Positions 26,220-34,686 of a DNA stretch of 64,000 nt are shown here, one piece after another. The notes beneath the pieces are model-generated. The model ran no database searches, was not told where the DNA came from, and saw only the letters and a program-made list of their open reading frames with translations. Made by a program: the position numbers and the translations under genes. This stretch comes from Sinorhizobium arboris LMG 14919 (GTDB lineage: Bacteria > Pseudomonadota > Alphaproteobacteria > Rhizobiales > Rhizobiaceae): positions 2,193,570 through 2,257,569 of the forward strand of contig NZ_ATYB01000014.1 in assembly GCF_000427465.1 (NCBI RefSeq), in the 5' to 3' direction. Numbering within the stretch: position 1 is the stretch's first letter; each line of letters begins with the position of its first letter.

Positions 26220-26378
26220 ATGTCCGCCAAGGCCTTCCTCGAGGTTTGTTTTCTGTGGCGCAAGACCGCGAACCTGTGCGGCATGGTGCTGCGAAACCCT
26301 GGAGGGCTGAGCGCCAAAGAAAACGAGTTTATCTGGTACCACGGCGACCGCGCTTTCATGTTCTCGCAGGTGCAGTGA
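26220..26378 (+). CDS. Possible 52-aa protein
   Basis: Frame from ATG 26220 to TGA 26378. The peptide begins MSAKAFLEVCFLWRKTANLC and continues with a mixed, non-repetitive composition ending GDRAFMFSQVQ. It reads like a real coding sequence, more so than the surrounding frames, but the upstream region offers only GGCGGA as a ribosome site and I recognise no family. It could be a remnant of a longer gene. Confidence 0.35.
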   Translation: MSAKAFLEVCFLWRKTANLCGMVLRNPGGLSAKENEFIWYHGDRAFMFSQVQ

Positions 26379-26488
26379 ATTCAGATGGACGGATTTCGGC
26401 ACTGGTGAGGGCGGTGGCCTCACCGCGCGCTCGAATGCGGCCCCATTGCGCGCTGGCAGCGGAGGTTCGATCCGCTGCCAGCGATGTT

Positions 26489-26836
26489 TCAACCAGTGGC
26501 CTGCTTATTTGACGGGGGGTTGTAGGAAGATGCGATTTTGCCCGCCTTGTCTTGCGCAGCCTTGAATTCCGCGCCCGTGTAGGCTCGCACGGTTTTGACG
26601 TTCGATACGGCTCCCGATGCGCCGGCGACGAGAAGTGCGGGGATCAGGTCAGCACCATCGTCGAATTCCGTGATTGCCATCCAGTCGGTTTCGCCGGTCG
26701 TAACGTAGAAAGAGTGCAGTTTCCCGCCCGCTGCTTCCATGATGCTACGGGCCGCCTCTTCTCGGTTCGATGGATTGTCAATCATTCCCTTCGCTGACGT
26801 GGCTGTATAGCACCCTGTGGTTATGAACAGTGGCAT
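26489..26836 (-). CDS. GYD-domain protein
   Basis: 115 aa from ATG 26836, preceded by GAGGGAGGATGTT. The sequence MPLFITTGCYTATSAKGM, then IMEAAGGKLHSFYVTTGETDW and ALLVAGASGAVSNVKTVRAYT follows the GYD family, a small ferredoxin-like fold of unknown function. A second GYD gene lies at 48711-49001. It has no operon partner: the divergent gap to the next gene is over 350 bp. Confidence 0.8.
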   Translation of the reverse strand: MPLFITTGCYTATSAKGMIDNPSNREEAARSIMEAAGGKLHSFYVTTGETDWMAITEFDDGADLIPALLVAGASGAVSNVKTVRAYTGAEFKAAQDKAGKIASSYNPPSNKQATG

Positions 26837-27193
26837 AACATCCTCCCTCGATGATTGGCCAGATCGGGTGATCTGCTGAATACTCACTATCTCAAAAAAC
26901 GTGGCGTTAGACGAGCGTGGGACCGCAGAGCGCTAGATTGGTCGCCGCCGTCGTGGATTCGAGACTTACTTGCAGAGAAAAGCCGCTAAAAGGCGAAGAT
27001 TTTAACTGGCCAACAATGCGGAGCTCGAGCGAAAGCCGCTGCACTCGCCAGCACCCCTGTTGAGCACCCGCGTCGTCCCTGGAGAGGCGCTCGACCCTTC
27101 CGGGAAGTGAGACGCAACCCGCGTCTTTTCACGGTTCATTGACAACAAACGCGTCGCCGGCTCAATCTTCGGTAGTTCCAAGAGGACGGCGCT
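26837..27193. other. Divergent intergenic region, no gene seen
   Basis: 357 bp between the GYD gene and the STAND regulator. It should hold both promoters, but I saw no clear sigma-70 elements, palindromes or copies of the 29-bp element found at 30009 and 30676. TTCATTGACAAC (about 27136-27147) is the nearest thing to a -35 region. Confidence 0.4.
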
Positions 27194-29989
27194 TTGGAAG
27201 AGGAAATACGCTTCGGACCATTCCGCTTGATCCCCTCCAGGCGCAGCCTGTTGAAGGAGGGAGCATCGGTGCCGCTGGGAAGCCGGGCGCTCGACATCCT
27301 ATCATTCCTCGCATCGTATCCCGGCGAGTTGAAGACCAACGACGAGATCGTCAAGCAGGTCTGGCCCAATACGTTCGTCGACGAGGCGAACCTCAGGGTG
27401 CATCTCTCGGCGCTTAGGAAGGCTCTTGGGGATAGCCAGCGCTCTCCGCGGTACATAAGCAACGTTCCGGGACGCGGATATGCGTTCATCGCCCCTCTGG
27501 AACGGGACAACCAGGCAGCTTCCCCACGTGTCGCTCCGCTTGCGAATTCGCACTCGGGACGCTTTCCCGCGCGCATTTTCGGCCGGGAGGAAAGCATCGC
27601 CGGAATCGCGGGCCAACTGGCCAAGGAGCGGCTGGTAACGATCTGCGGACCGGGCGGCATTGGCAAGTCAACCGTCGCGAAAGCCGTCTTGTCGAGGTGT
27701 GCGGCAGACCTTGACGCTGTCTGGATCGACCTCTCGGAAGTCGCAAATGGAGGTCTGGTCCCCACCGTGGTCGCGTCGGAGCTGGGCATCCTGATCCGCA
27801 CCGACAACATTGTGAGGGACATAAGCGCACATCTCGATTTGCGCAATGTGGTGGTCGTCCTGGACAGCTGTGAGCACGTTGTGGAGCACGCCGCCGAATT
27901 CGCAGAAGCGCTGCTGGATCAGACAATATCCCCGCGAGTACTCACAACGAGCCGCGAACCTCTCCGCGCACGCGGCGAACGCGTCTACCGCCTGCAGCCC
28001 TTGGGTCTTCCTCCATCTGCCGCCACCGCCGCGGCCGCTCTGATTTCCCCTGCGGTCCAGCTGTTCGTAGATCGTGCCGACGCCTGTCTCGGAGGGTACG
28101 AACTTTCGGATGCCGACGCGCCTCACGTCGCGGAAATCTGCTCGAGGCTCGACGGCATCGCGCTGGCAATCGAGCTTGCCGCGGGCCGCCTTGAGTCTCT
28201 TGGCGTAGCCGCACTGTCACGGTCCCTCTCCGATTGCTTCCGCGTCCTGTCGCGCGGCCGCAGGACGGCGCTTCCCCGGCATCAGACGCTTCGTGCCACG
28301 ATCGACTGGAGCTATCTGCGTCTCCCGCCGCCCGAGCAGCAGGCCCTGAAAGAACTTTCGGTCCTGCCAGGCGGCTTCACGGGAGGAGCCGCGCGCGCAG
28401 TCATCTCCAGCACCGAAGCCGACGATCTTCTTGCGGCACTCGTCTCGAAATCGCTGCTGGTCGCGGACACCCATTACGGTGAGCCGGTCTACCGCCTGCT
28501 CGACACCACCCGCCTTTACGCTTCGGAGAAACTGGCCGACGCCGGTGAGCTCTCCGTTGTCATGTCCAGTTTTTCCGAGCACCTCATCGCCTTGCTCGAG
28601 TCGGCGGAAGCGGAGATTTATTCCGTCTCCATGGATGAGTGGTCACAGGATTTTGCGCAACAGGTGCCCAGCATTCGCGCAGCGCTCGACTGGGGCTTCG
28701 GCAAATCGGGCGACATCCTCCGAGCGGTACGATTGACCGTGGCCGCTCTGCCCCTCCTCTTCCGCCTCTCCCTACTCGACGAATGTCTGGTCCCCGTAAC
28801 CAAGGCACTCGGCCATCTCGACGCGCGACCCGACCTCGATGAGCGGAGCAGGATGAAGCTGTATGCTGCGCTTGGCTGGCCGCAGATGCGATCCACCGAT
28901 GCGTCGAAGCATGGCATAGGCGCATGGACGACCGCCTTGCACATCGCGGAAAAGCTGGGCGATGTCGACTATCAGCTGCGCTCCATATGGGCGCTGTGGG
29001 TAGACGCCATAAACCGAGGGGAGCCGAGACCCGCCCTCGAGCTGGTCGATCGTTATCTGGCGGTCGCGCCATCCTCGCCCGACCGGGCGGACGTTATCAT
29101 CGGACGCCGGATGCATGGAGCAACGCTGCACTGGCTCGGCCGACACGCGGAAGCGGCGGACGAGCTCCGGATGATGCTGGCCGAATACGAGACCGTTCCC
29201 GACGGGCGGCATTCCGTCCGTTTCCAGTTCGACCAGCGAGTGACCGCGAGGATCATTCTGGCGCGGTGCCTTTGGGTCCTGGGGGAAGAGGACGCCGCCC
29301 TCCGTGAGATAGCAGAGACCATCAGTCACGCGCGGGACATCCGCCACCACCTTTCGCTCAGCAACGTCCTGGCGGAGGCGGCATGCCCCATAGCTTTGCT
29401 TGCCGGCCGCAACGACCTCGCAGCAGAATACATCCAGCTTTTGCGCGAACATACGAAGGCGCTGTCACTCGATGTCTGGAACACCTATGCGGACTGCTTC
29501 GAGGCGGAACTTCAGCTCAGAGCGGGAAAACCGGGCGAGTGCCTGACTCAGATACGCGCGAGCATGGGCGTGCTCGTCGGAGCAGGCTTCACGCTCTTCC
29601 AGACGATCTTCCAGACGACGGAGGCCAAGGCTCTTGCCGCCTCAGGCTGCCTGGAAGAGGCGCTGGAGGTAATAAATGCCGCGCTCGGCCGCTGCGCCTC
29701 TTCTGGTGAGCGCTGGTGCCTGCCCGAGCTTCATCGAGTCAAGGGGCAGATAGTAGCCCAGACGGCGGGCGGTGGACCGTCGGCACTGGCCGCGTCCGAA
29801 ACCGCTCTCGAAAGCGCGCTCGTCGACAAGGCGGAGGGATGGAAACGTCTCATCGTGGAGGACATCGCCCAGTGTCGCGCTGCGCTGGCCGCTGCCCAAC
29901 CCGACGAGTTTATCATCGAGCGGCCAGGTGATGGGGGGATGCACGCACCGCCAATCAGTCCCGCGAGCGATCCTTCCGTACCTTCGTGA
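27194..29989 (+). CDS. Winged-helix / STAND ATPase / TPR transcriptional regulator
   Basis: 931 aa from a TTG at 27194 with AGAGGA upstream. Residues 5-100 are an OmpR/CadC-type winged helix (IRFGPFRLIPSRRSLL, RALDILSFLASYPGEL, PNTFVDEANLRVHLSALRK, NVPGRGYAFIAPL). An NB-ARC/STAND ATPase module follows: Walker A ICGPGGIGKSTVAKA (about 150-164), Walker B NVVVVLDSCEHV, sensor VLTTSREPLRARGERVY, and LDGIALAIELAAGRL. From about 470 to the end are helical TPR-like repeats that would sense the signal. It is a signal-gated DNA-binding switch. The next genes share an upstream element with half sites 10 bp apart, suiting an OmpR-type winged helix, so they are likely targets. Confidence 0.85.
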   Translation: MEEEIRFGPFRLIPSRRSLLKEGASVPLGSRALDILSFLASYPGELKTNDEIVKQVWPNTFVDEANLRVHLSALRKALGDSQRSPRYISNVPGRGYAFIAPLERDNQAASPRVAPLANSHSGRFPARIFGREESIAGIAGQLAKERLVTICGPGGIGKSTVAKAVLSRCAADLDAVWIDLSEVANGGLVPTVVASELGILIRTDNIVRDISAHLDLRNVVVVLDSCEHVVEHAAEFAEALLDQTISPRVLTTSREPLRARGERVYRLQPLGLPPSAATAAAALISPAVQLFVDRADACLGGYELSDADAPHVAEICSRLDGIALAIELAAGRLESLGVAALSRSLSDCFRVLSRGRRTALPRHQTLRATIDWSYLRLPPPEQQALKELSVLPGGFTGGAARAVISSTEADDLLAALVSKSLLVADTHYGEPVYRLLDTTRLYASEKLADAGELSVVMSSFSEHLIALLESAEAEIYSVSMDEWSQDFAQQVPSIRAALDWGFGKSGDILRAVRLTVAALPLLFRLSLLDECLVPVTKALGHLDARPDLDERSRMKLYAALGWPQMRSTDASKHGIGAWTTALHIAEKLGDVDYQLRSIWALWVDAINRGEPRPALELVDRYLAVAPSSPDRADVIIGRRMHGATLHWLGRHAEAADELRMMLAEYETVPDGRHSVRFQFDQRVTARIILARCLWVLGEEDAALREIAETISHARDIRHHLSLSNVLAEAACPIALLAGRNDLAAEYIQLLREHTKALSLDVWNTYADCFEAELQLRAGKPGECLTQIRASMGVLVGAGFTLFQTIFQTTEAKALAASGCLEEALEVINAALGRCASSGERWCLPELHRVKGQIVAQTAGGGPSALAASETALESALVDKAEGWKRLIVEDIAQCRAALAAAQPDEFIIERPGDGGMHAPPISPASDPSVPS

Positions 29990-30008
29990 GATGCGGTTAG
30001 AGCGTTCC

Positions 30009-30037
30009 GTTTACACCGATTTACAACTCTCAACTCG
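30009..30037 (+). promoter_or_regulatory. Shared 29-bp upstream element, copy 1 (DJ-1-like gene)
   Basis: Contains TTTACA at 30010-30015 and again at 30020-30025, exactly one helical turn apart, then CTCTCAACTCG. It matches the element at 30676-30704 at 23 of 29 positions. It stands about 50 bp before the DJ-1-like start. Its proximity to the winged-helix regulator suggests that it is that protein's binding site. Confidence 0.55.
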
Positions 30038-30085
30038 TCCGCCCTCCCCGATCCGTGCACAAATGCCACGAAGAGGAGAGTGCAA

Positions 30086-30658
30086 ATGGACCATGCCACA
30101 CCCATTCGCCTATTGGTCATTCTGTCGGCGGATATGGTCGGAGAGTCCTCGAACGATGAAATACGCATCGAGCGAATTGCACCCGTCTACTACATGTTCA
30201 AGGACGTTGAGGCGGACGTCGTTCTCGCCACGCCGACGGGCGGGTATGCCGCGCTTGCCCCCGATCTGCGCCAGTTCCCAAGCGAGGAGCCATGCGTTCA
30301 ACGCTTCCTCTCGGATCGCGACGCGAGAGATGACTTTGCCGATACTCTGAGCCTCGATCAGATCGTCATTGACGATTTCGACGCAGCGTTCTGCTTCGGA
30401 TTTTCAGGCTCGATCTGGGGGGCGGACGGCCTGGGCGTCGCGCCCATGGTCCGGGCCTTCCTCGGAGACATGAAACCCGTGGCGATTATCCCCGGCCGAG
30501 GCCTCGACATCGCTGCCGAAGGCGCGGGGAGCGGCTTGCTGGTCGTCGGTGACAGTGGGCAGTCTGCGGCGCTTGCGGCACATGCACTCCTCAACGTGAT
30601 CGAACTTCGCAGGCAGAGCGTGTCGCAGGGCCGCCCTCATCGTCCCACATCAGCGTAG
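30086..30658 (+). CDS. DJ-1/PfpI-like protein lacking the nucleophile Cys
   Basis: 190 aa from ATG 30086 (AGAGGAGAG five bases before; a GTG six bases earlier is possible). The layout is that of DJ-1/PfpI class I amidotransferase-like proteins: RLLVILSADMVGES, VYYMFKDVEADVVLATPTGG, FDAAFCFGFSGSIWGADG and KPVAIIPGRGLDIAAEG. At the elbow where active members have a Cys (consensus AICHG), this protein reads AIIPG, so enzymatic Hsp31/glyoxalase-type activity is doubtful. It stands alone downstream of the STAND regulator with the shared element upstream, and may have a binding or regulatory role. Confidence 0.65.
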   Translation: MDHATPIRLLVILSADMVGESSNDEIRIERIAPVYYMFKDVEADVVLATPTGGYAALAPDLRQFPSEEPCVQRFLSDRDARDDFADTLSLDQIVIDDFDAAFCFGFSGSIWGADGLGVAPMVRAFLGDMKPVAIIPGRGLDIAAEGAGSGLLVVGDSGQSAALAAHALLNVIELRRQSVSQGRPHRPTSA

Positions 30659-30675
30659 CCCCTACCTCATCGGCT

Positions 30676-30704
30676 ATTTGCACGGATTTACGACGCTTAA
30701 CTCG
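30676..30704 (+). promoter_or_regulatory. Shared 29-bp upstream element, copy 2 (hydrolase operon)
   Basis: TTTGCA at 30677-30682 and TTTACG at 30687-30692, again 10 bp apart, followed by ACGCTTAACTCG. It aligns with the copy at 30009-30037 over 29 bp with six differences. It lies about 57 bp before the alpha/beta-hydrolase start. Confidence 0.55.
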
Positions 30705-30760
30705 CGAAAACGCCCTTTCTGGAGAAGGTTGTAGTCGTTCAAGCAGGGACCGCAAGGAAG

Positions 30761-31744
30761 ATGCAAATGGATGAACAATCAGCCGCATTCACGGCGGAGG
30801 CCACACGGCGGAACGTGCTGCTTGCGGGAGGTTTCGCCCTCGCCGCAATGGTATTGCCCGGCGAAACGTCGGCCGCCCCTCCAGCGACTTCAACCGAGAA
30901 GAGGAGTGAGGACATGTCGTTTATCAGGACCGCGGACGGAACGGAAATCTTCTACAAGGACTGGGGACGCCGTGACGCCCAGCCAATCGTCTTCCATCAC
31001 GGGTGGCCGTTGAGCGCCGACGATTGGGACGCGCAGATGATGTTCTTCCTGGACAAGGGTTATCGTGTCATCGCGCATGACCGCCGCGGCCACGGCCGTT
31101 CCACGCAGACGTGGTCCGGTAACGAGATGGACACCTACGCGGCCGATGTCGCGACGCTGACGGATGCGCTTGATCTCAGGGATGCGGTCCATGTCGGCCA
31201 CTCGACGGGCGGCGGCGAGGTCGCGCATTATGTCGCCAGGTCGAAGCCCGGACGCGTGGCGAAAGCCGTGCTGATCGGCGCGGTTCCGCCGGTCATGGTG
31301 AAGTCGGACAAGAACCCCGGCGGCCTGCCGATCGAGGTTTTCGACGGTTTCCGCGCCGCGCTCGTCGCCAACCGCGCCCAGTTCTTCCTCGACGTTCCTG
31401 CCGGGCCGTTCTACGGCTTCAACCGTCCCGGCGCGAAAGTCAGCCAGGGCGTCATCGACAACTGGTGGCGTCAGGGCATGATGGGTGGCGCGAAGGCCCA
31501 TTACGACTGCATCAAGGCCTTCTCGGAGACGGACTTCACCGCAGACCTCGAGCGGATAACGGTGCCGACGCTGGTCATGCACGGCGACGACGACCAGATC
31601 GTCCCCTATGCCGACTCCGCTCCGCTTTCGGTCAAGCTCCTGAAGAACGGCACCCTCAAGACCTACGAAGGCCTGCCTCACGGCATGTGCACCACCCACC
31701 CCGAGATCATCAACGCGGACCTGCTGGACTTCATCCGCGACTGA
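30761..31744 (+). CDS. Alpha/beta hydrolase (non-haem chloroperoxidase/arylesterase type) with Tat signal
   Basis: 327 aa from ATG 30761; an ATG at 30767 is better spaced from AAGGAAG. The N-terminus holds a Tat-type signal ([20 protein letters not shown]) and an AAPP cleavage region. The enzyme begins [18 protein letters not shown] at 30914 and has [11 protein letters not shown] (oxyanion), [12 protein letters not shown] (nucleophile Ser), GDDDQIVPY (Asp) and [12 protein letters not shown] (His). The internal ATG 30914 has its own GAGGAG at 30901-30906, so a 276-residue cytosolic form is possible, which is the usual length of this family. First gene of a four-gene operon. Confidence 0.88.
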   Translation: MQMDEQSAAFTAEATRRNVLLAGGFALAAMVLPGETSAAPPATSTEKRSEDMSFIRTADGTEIFYKDWGRRDAQPIVFHHGWPLSADDWDAQMMFFLDKGYRVIAHDRRGHGRSTQTWSGNEMDTYAADVATLTDALDLRDAVHVGHSTGGGEVAHYVARSKPGRVAKAVLIGAVPPVMVKSDKNPGGLPIEVFDGFRAALVANRAQFFLDVPAGPFYGFNRPGAKVSQGVIDNWWRQGMMGGAKAHYDCIKAFSETDFTADLERITVPTLVMHGDDDQIVPYADSAPLSVKLLKNGTLKTYEGLPHGMCTTHPEIINADLLDFIRD

Positions 31745-31850
31745 CTCGCCGCCTTCGCGAGGAGAGCCGCACCGCGACCATCGTTTCAATGCGGCTCCGA
31801 TCCTGTTTGGCTGATAAGGCAATAAAGACGCATCGAGAAAGGGGCTACGG

Positions 31851-32312
31851 GTGACAACCGTTCTCGCACTGCTCATCGGCATCATCGCAGGCCTTCGTGC
31901 AATGACAGCCCCGGCGGCCGCCGCCTGGGCGGCCCACCTCGGCTGGTTCGATCTCTCCGGGACGCCGCTCGCCTTCATGGGATACAGGTGGACGTCCTGG
32001 ATTTTCACGGCGCTGGCGCTCGTCGAGCTCGTCACCGACCAGCTCCCGAACACCCCCTCCCGCAAAGTGCCGATGCAATTCGGCGCTCGCATTCTCATGG
32101 GGGCACTCGCCGCGGCAACCGTGGGCGCGGCTGGAGGGTCGCTCGCCGGCGGCTTACTCGCCGGAACCTTCGGTGCGATTGCCGGGACGCTTGGGGGCGC
32201 TGCCGCCCGAGGAAAACTCGCCAAAGCGTTCCAACGCGACACTCCGGCAGCCCTGATCGAGGATGCCGTGGCGATCGGCGGCGCTCTCCTCATCGTGGCG
32301 GCTGTGACATGA
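31851..32312 (+). CDS. DUF4126 family membrane protein
   Basis: 153 aa from a GTG (31851) after GAAAGGGG. Hydrophobic segments: VLALLIGIIAGLRAMTAPAA, WTSWIFTALALVELVTDQLP, a glycine/alanine-rich AAATVGAAGGSLAGGLLAG with GTFGAIAGTLGGAAARG, and a terminal VAIGGALLIVAAVT. The GLRAMTAPAAAAWAAHLGW start and LPNTPSR block mark DUF4126. Function is unknown. It is the second gene of the hydrolase operon, 106 bp after the first. Confidence 0.75.
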   Translation: MTTVLALLIGIIAGLRAMTAPAAAAWAAHLGWFDLSGTPLAFMGYRWTSWIFTALALVELVTDQLPNTPSRKVPMQFGARILMGALAAATVGAAGGSLAGGLLAGTFGAIAGTLGGAAARGKLAKAFQRDTPAALIEDAVAIGGALLIVAAVT

Positions 32313-32349
32313 CCGCTCTCAACGCTACTCAAGCGAACAGGAAAGCAAA

Positions 32350-33150
32350 ATGACACAAGGAACAGCACTTATCACCGGAGCCTCATCGGGCATCGGCGCG
32401 GTTTACGCCGAACGTCTGGCTCGCCGGGGTCACGATCTCATTCTCGTCGCCCGCGACTTCGACCGCCTGAAATCACTAGCCAACCGTCTGTCGGGCGAAC
32501 ACGGCGTGGTCGTCACTCCTCTGATGGCAGACCTCACCAGCGCGGCCGATCTGGAACGGGTCCTAGCGAAGCTTCGCGAGGACGCCGGGATTTCCCTGCT
32601 GGTGAACTGTGCCGGCATCGGCCCGAGCGGCGCTTTGCTGGGATCGGACCCCAACGGACTCAGCAAAATGGTCCAGCTCAACGTCGACGTCCTGCATTCC
32701 CTGACCGCGACGGCGGCGCACACCTTTGCGCGCCGCCGCAATGGAGCGATCGTAAACATAGCTTCCGTTGTGGCGCTGATGCCCGAGCGTTTCAACGCGA
32801 CCTACGTCGCGACAAAGGCGTTCGTTCTTGCTCTCACACAGGCGATTTCCGCAGAACTCGAGCCGCACGGCGTCCGAATGCAAGCCGTGCTTCCCGGCTT
32901 CACGCGCACCGAAATATTCGACAGAGCCGGCATCGACATCAGCGCGATCCCCGCGGGCATGATGATGGATGCGGGCGAGATGGTGGATGCGGCCCTAGCT
33001 GGCTTCGATCGTGGGGAGTTGGTGACGATCCCTTCGCTCGCCGACAGCGAACTCTGGGAGCAGCATGAAAGGACAAGACGAGACCTCGGGCCGCACCTCT
33101 CACTGAAACATGCGGCTGCGCGGTATCGGCCGGGAGGAGAGACGAGATGA
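32350..33150 (+). CDS. Short-chain dehydrogenase/reductase
   Basis: 266 aa. It has a classical SDR start with the cofactor motif TGASSGIGAVYAERLARRG, VNCAGIGPSG (NAG motif), IVNIASVVALMPERFNATYVATKA with the catalytic Ser and Y-x3-K, and PGFTRTEIF after it. An Arg following the second strand (LVARDFDRL) suggests NADP(H). The substrate is unknown. It sits 37 bp after the DUF4126 gene and overlaps the next gene by 4 bp (ATGA, 33147-33150), so coupled expression is expected. Confidence 0.9.
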   Translation: MTQGTALITGASSGIGAVYAERLARRGHDLILVARDFDRLKSLANRLSGEHGVVVTPLMADLTSAADLERVLAKLREDAGISLLVNCAGIGPSGALLGSDPNGLSKMVQLNVDVLHSLTATAAHTFARRRNGAIVNIASVVALMPERFNATYVATKAFVLALTQAISAELEPHGVRMQAVLPGFTRTEIFDRAGIDISAIPAGMMMDAGEMVDAALAGFDRGELVTIPSLADSELWEQHERTRRDLGPHLSLKHAAARYRPGGETR

Positions 33151-34082
33151 GCGAACCAAGAGCAGTGTTTCTGACGCGTCGCGACCTACTCTCAGCCAGC
33201 GCCGCGGCGGCCGCGGCCGCAATGCTTCCGCCAACCGCGTACGCCTCCGATTTCCATCGGTTCAAGCATGGCGCGTTCGACATCACCGTCGTCAGTGACG
33301 GTTTCATTACACTGCCGGCCGAAATACTCCTGCCGGACGCCACGCCCGAGGAGCGGCAGGTGATACTGCCGAGGCTCGGCGGCGACGACCAAGGCGCGCC
33401 TGTTCAGGCCAACATTCCACTCATCCGCCACGGAGACGACCTGATGCTGGTGGACAACGGCTCAGGAACGAACTTCCAGGCAAGCGCCGGGAAACTGGCC
33501 GCCAACCTCAAGACCCTCGGTATCGAACCGGAGGACATAACGAAGGTCGTCTTCACCCATGCCCATCCCGATCACGCGGGCGCGACGACCACCTCCGACG
33601 CCAAGGTTCTGTATCCCAATGCCCATTACTTCGTCAGCCGGGCCGAATGGGATTTCTGGACCGACAAGAACTTCGAAGCCAAGATGCCTCAAGTCCTGCA
33701 CGGTTTCGCGCAGGGGGCCCAGCGCGACCTGTTCGCCGTGCGGGATCGACTTACACTCGTCAAACCGGGCGAGGAGATCGTACCTGGCATGCTGGTCGTT
33801 GACACCCCAGGCCATACGCCAGGTCACATCTCAATCGAACTCGCCGGCGACGGGAACCTCCTAGTCACAGGGGACGCCTGCACCAATGATGTCATCTTCT
33901 TCGAGCATCCTTCATGGTATTTCGGCTTCGACAGCGATGCGGAGACCGCGCTCAAAAGCAGGCAAATGCTCTTGGATCGGGCTGCGTCCGAGAAGTTGCG
34001 GATGCTCGGCTACCACTGGGCGTATCCAGGCATCGGGTATGCGGAGCGTCGCGGGAGCGGATATGCGTTCGTGAAGGCATAG
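33147..34082 (+). CDS. Metallo-beta-lactamase-fold hydrolase with Tat signal
   Basis: 311 aa. A Tat signal (LTRRDLLSASAAAAAAAMLPP, cleavage near AYA-SD) precedes an MBL domain with HGAFDITVVSDG, the metal motif FTHAHPDHAG (HxHxDH), a further His in DTPGHTPGHIS, and VTGDACTND with the bridging Asp. The family covers lactonases, glyoxalase II-like and sulfatase-like enzymes. As the second exported enzyme of the operon, it probably works in the periplasm on the product or precursor of the alpha/beta hydrolase. Confidence 0.88.
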   Translation: MSEPRAVFLTRRDLLSASAAAAAAAMLPPTAYASDFHRFKHGAFDITVVSDGFITLPAEILLPDATPEERQVILPRLGGDDQGAPVQANIPLIRHGDDLMLVDNGSGTNFQASAGKLAANLKTLGIEPEDITKVVFTHAHPDHAGATTTSDAKVLYPNAHYFVSRAEWDFWTDKNFEAKMPQVLHGFAQGAQRDLFAVRDRLTLVKPGEEIVPGMLVVDTPGHTPGHISIELAGDGNLLVTGDACTNDVIFFEHPSWYFGFDSDAETALKSRQMLLDRAASEKLRMLGYHWAYPGIGYAERRGSGYAFVKA

Positions 34083-34461
34083 GACGTCACTCCCGGTGTG
34101 CAGCGCGGCCCGGAGTCCACGAGATCATGCGGCTCATACCCATCAAGTTCATCCGATGCTCCCCCGACGGTCCAGTTCTCCCGGTGGAAGACGCCCACCA
34201 CGAAATCCCGAACGCCCGTGTCTTGGATGGCGGGAAACCGAGCTGTGAAGAAGTGACACGGCGGAGAACGATGCGCAGGGGACCGTGCCGAAGACGAGGA
34301 AGTCACTCGCGCCCTCACTGGCGTGAAGCATCAAACTCCTTCGAGTTGGCCGTCGCTGCCGCCATCTGCCTCTTCGGTTTCCAGCCCGGCGCGGCTCTAT
34401 AATCCCGTTCTGACCGGCGACGCCCAGTATGGGTCCGTGCTGGATCATTCTCGAATTTCAC
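34083..34461. other. Intergenic region without a recognised gene
   Basis: 379 bp between two convergent units. A short plus-strand frame begins MRLIPIKFIRCSPDGPVLP at 34126, but it has no ribosome site and decays into low-information sequence. No stem-loop with a T-run was found. Confidence 0.4.
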
Positions 34462-34686
34462 TCAGTCTTTGTCGGCGGCGGGCCAATTGTTGGACGGTTC
34501 TTCGATGACTTGTTCGCCGACGTCTTCGGCGGGATCAGGGTCTCGTTCGTAGGCGGTCCGAAGGTGTCCAACCTCGTCAAGAATGGCGGTGAAGACATCC
34601 GGTTGGCGCGCGCCGACAACGACGGCGGCGTCGACCAGTTTTTCGAGCCCGAGGCGCAGGTCGGCGCGCCAGTCATCCTTCGTCAT
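34462..34686 (-). CDS. Small acidic protein downstream of exonuclease III
   Basis: 74 aa from ATG 34686, preceded by CGGAGGACGACCG. The peptide starts MTKDDWRADLRLGLEKLVD, is rich in Asp/Glu and ends NNWPAADKD. The start lies 14 bp inside the exonuclease gene, a typical operon overlap. I recognise no family; it may be specific to rhizobia. Confidence 0.65.
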   Translation of the reverse strand: MTKDDWRADLRLGLEKLVDAAVVVGARQPDVFTAILDEVGHLRTAYERDPDPAEDVGEQVIEEPSNNWPAADKD

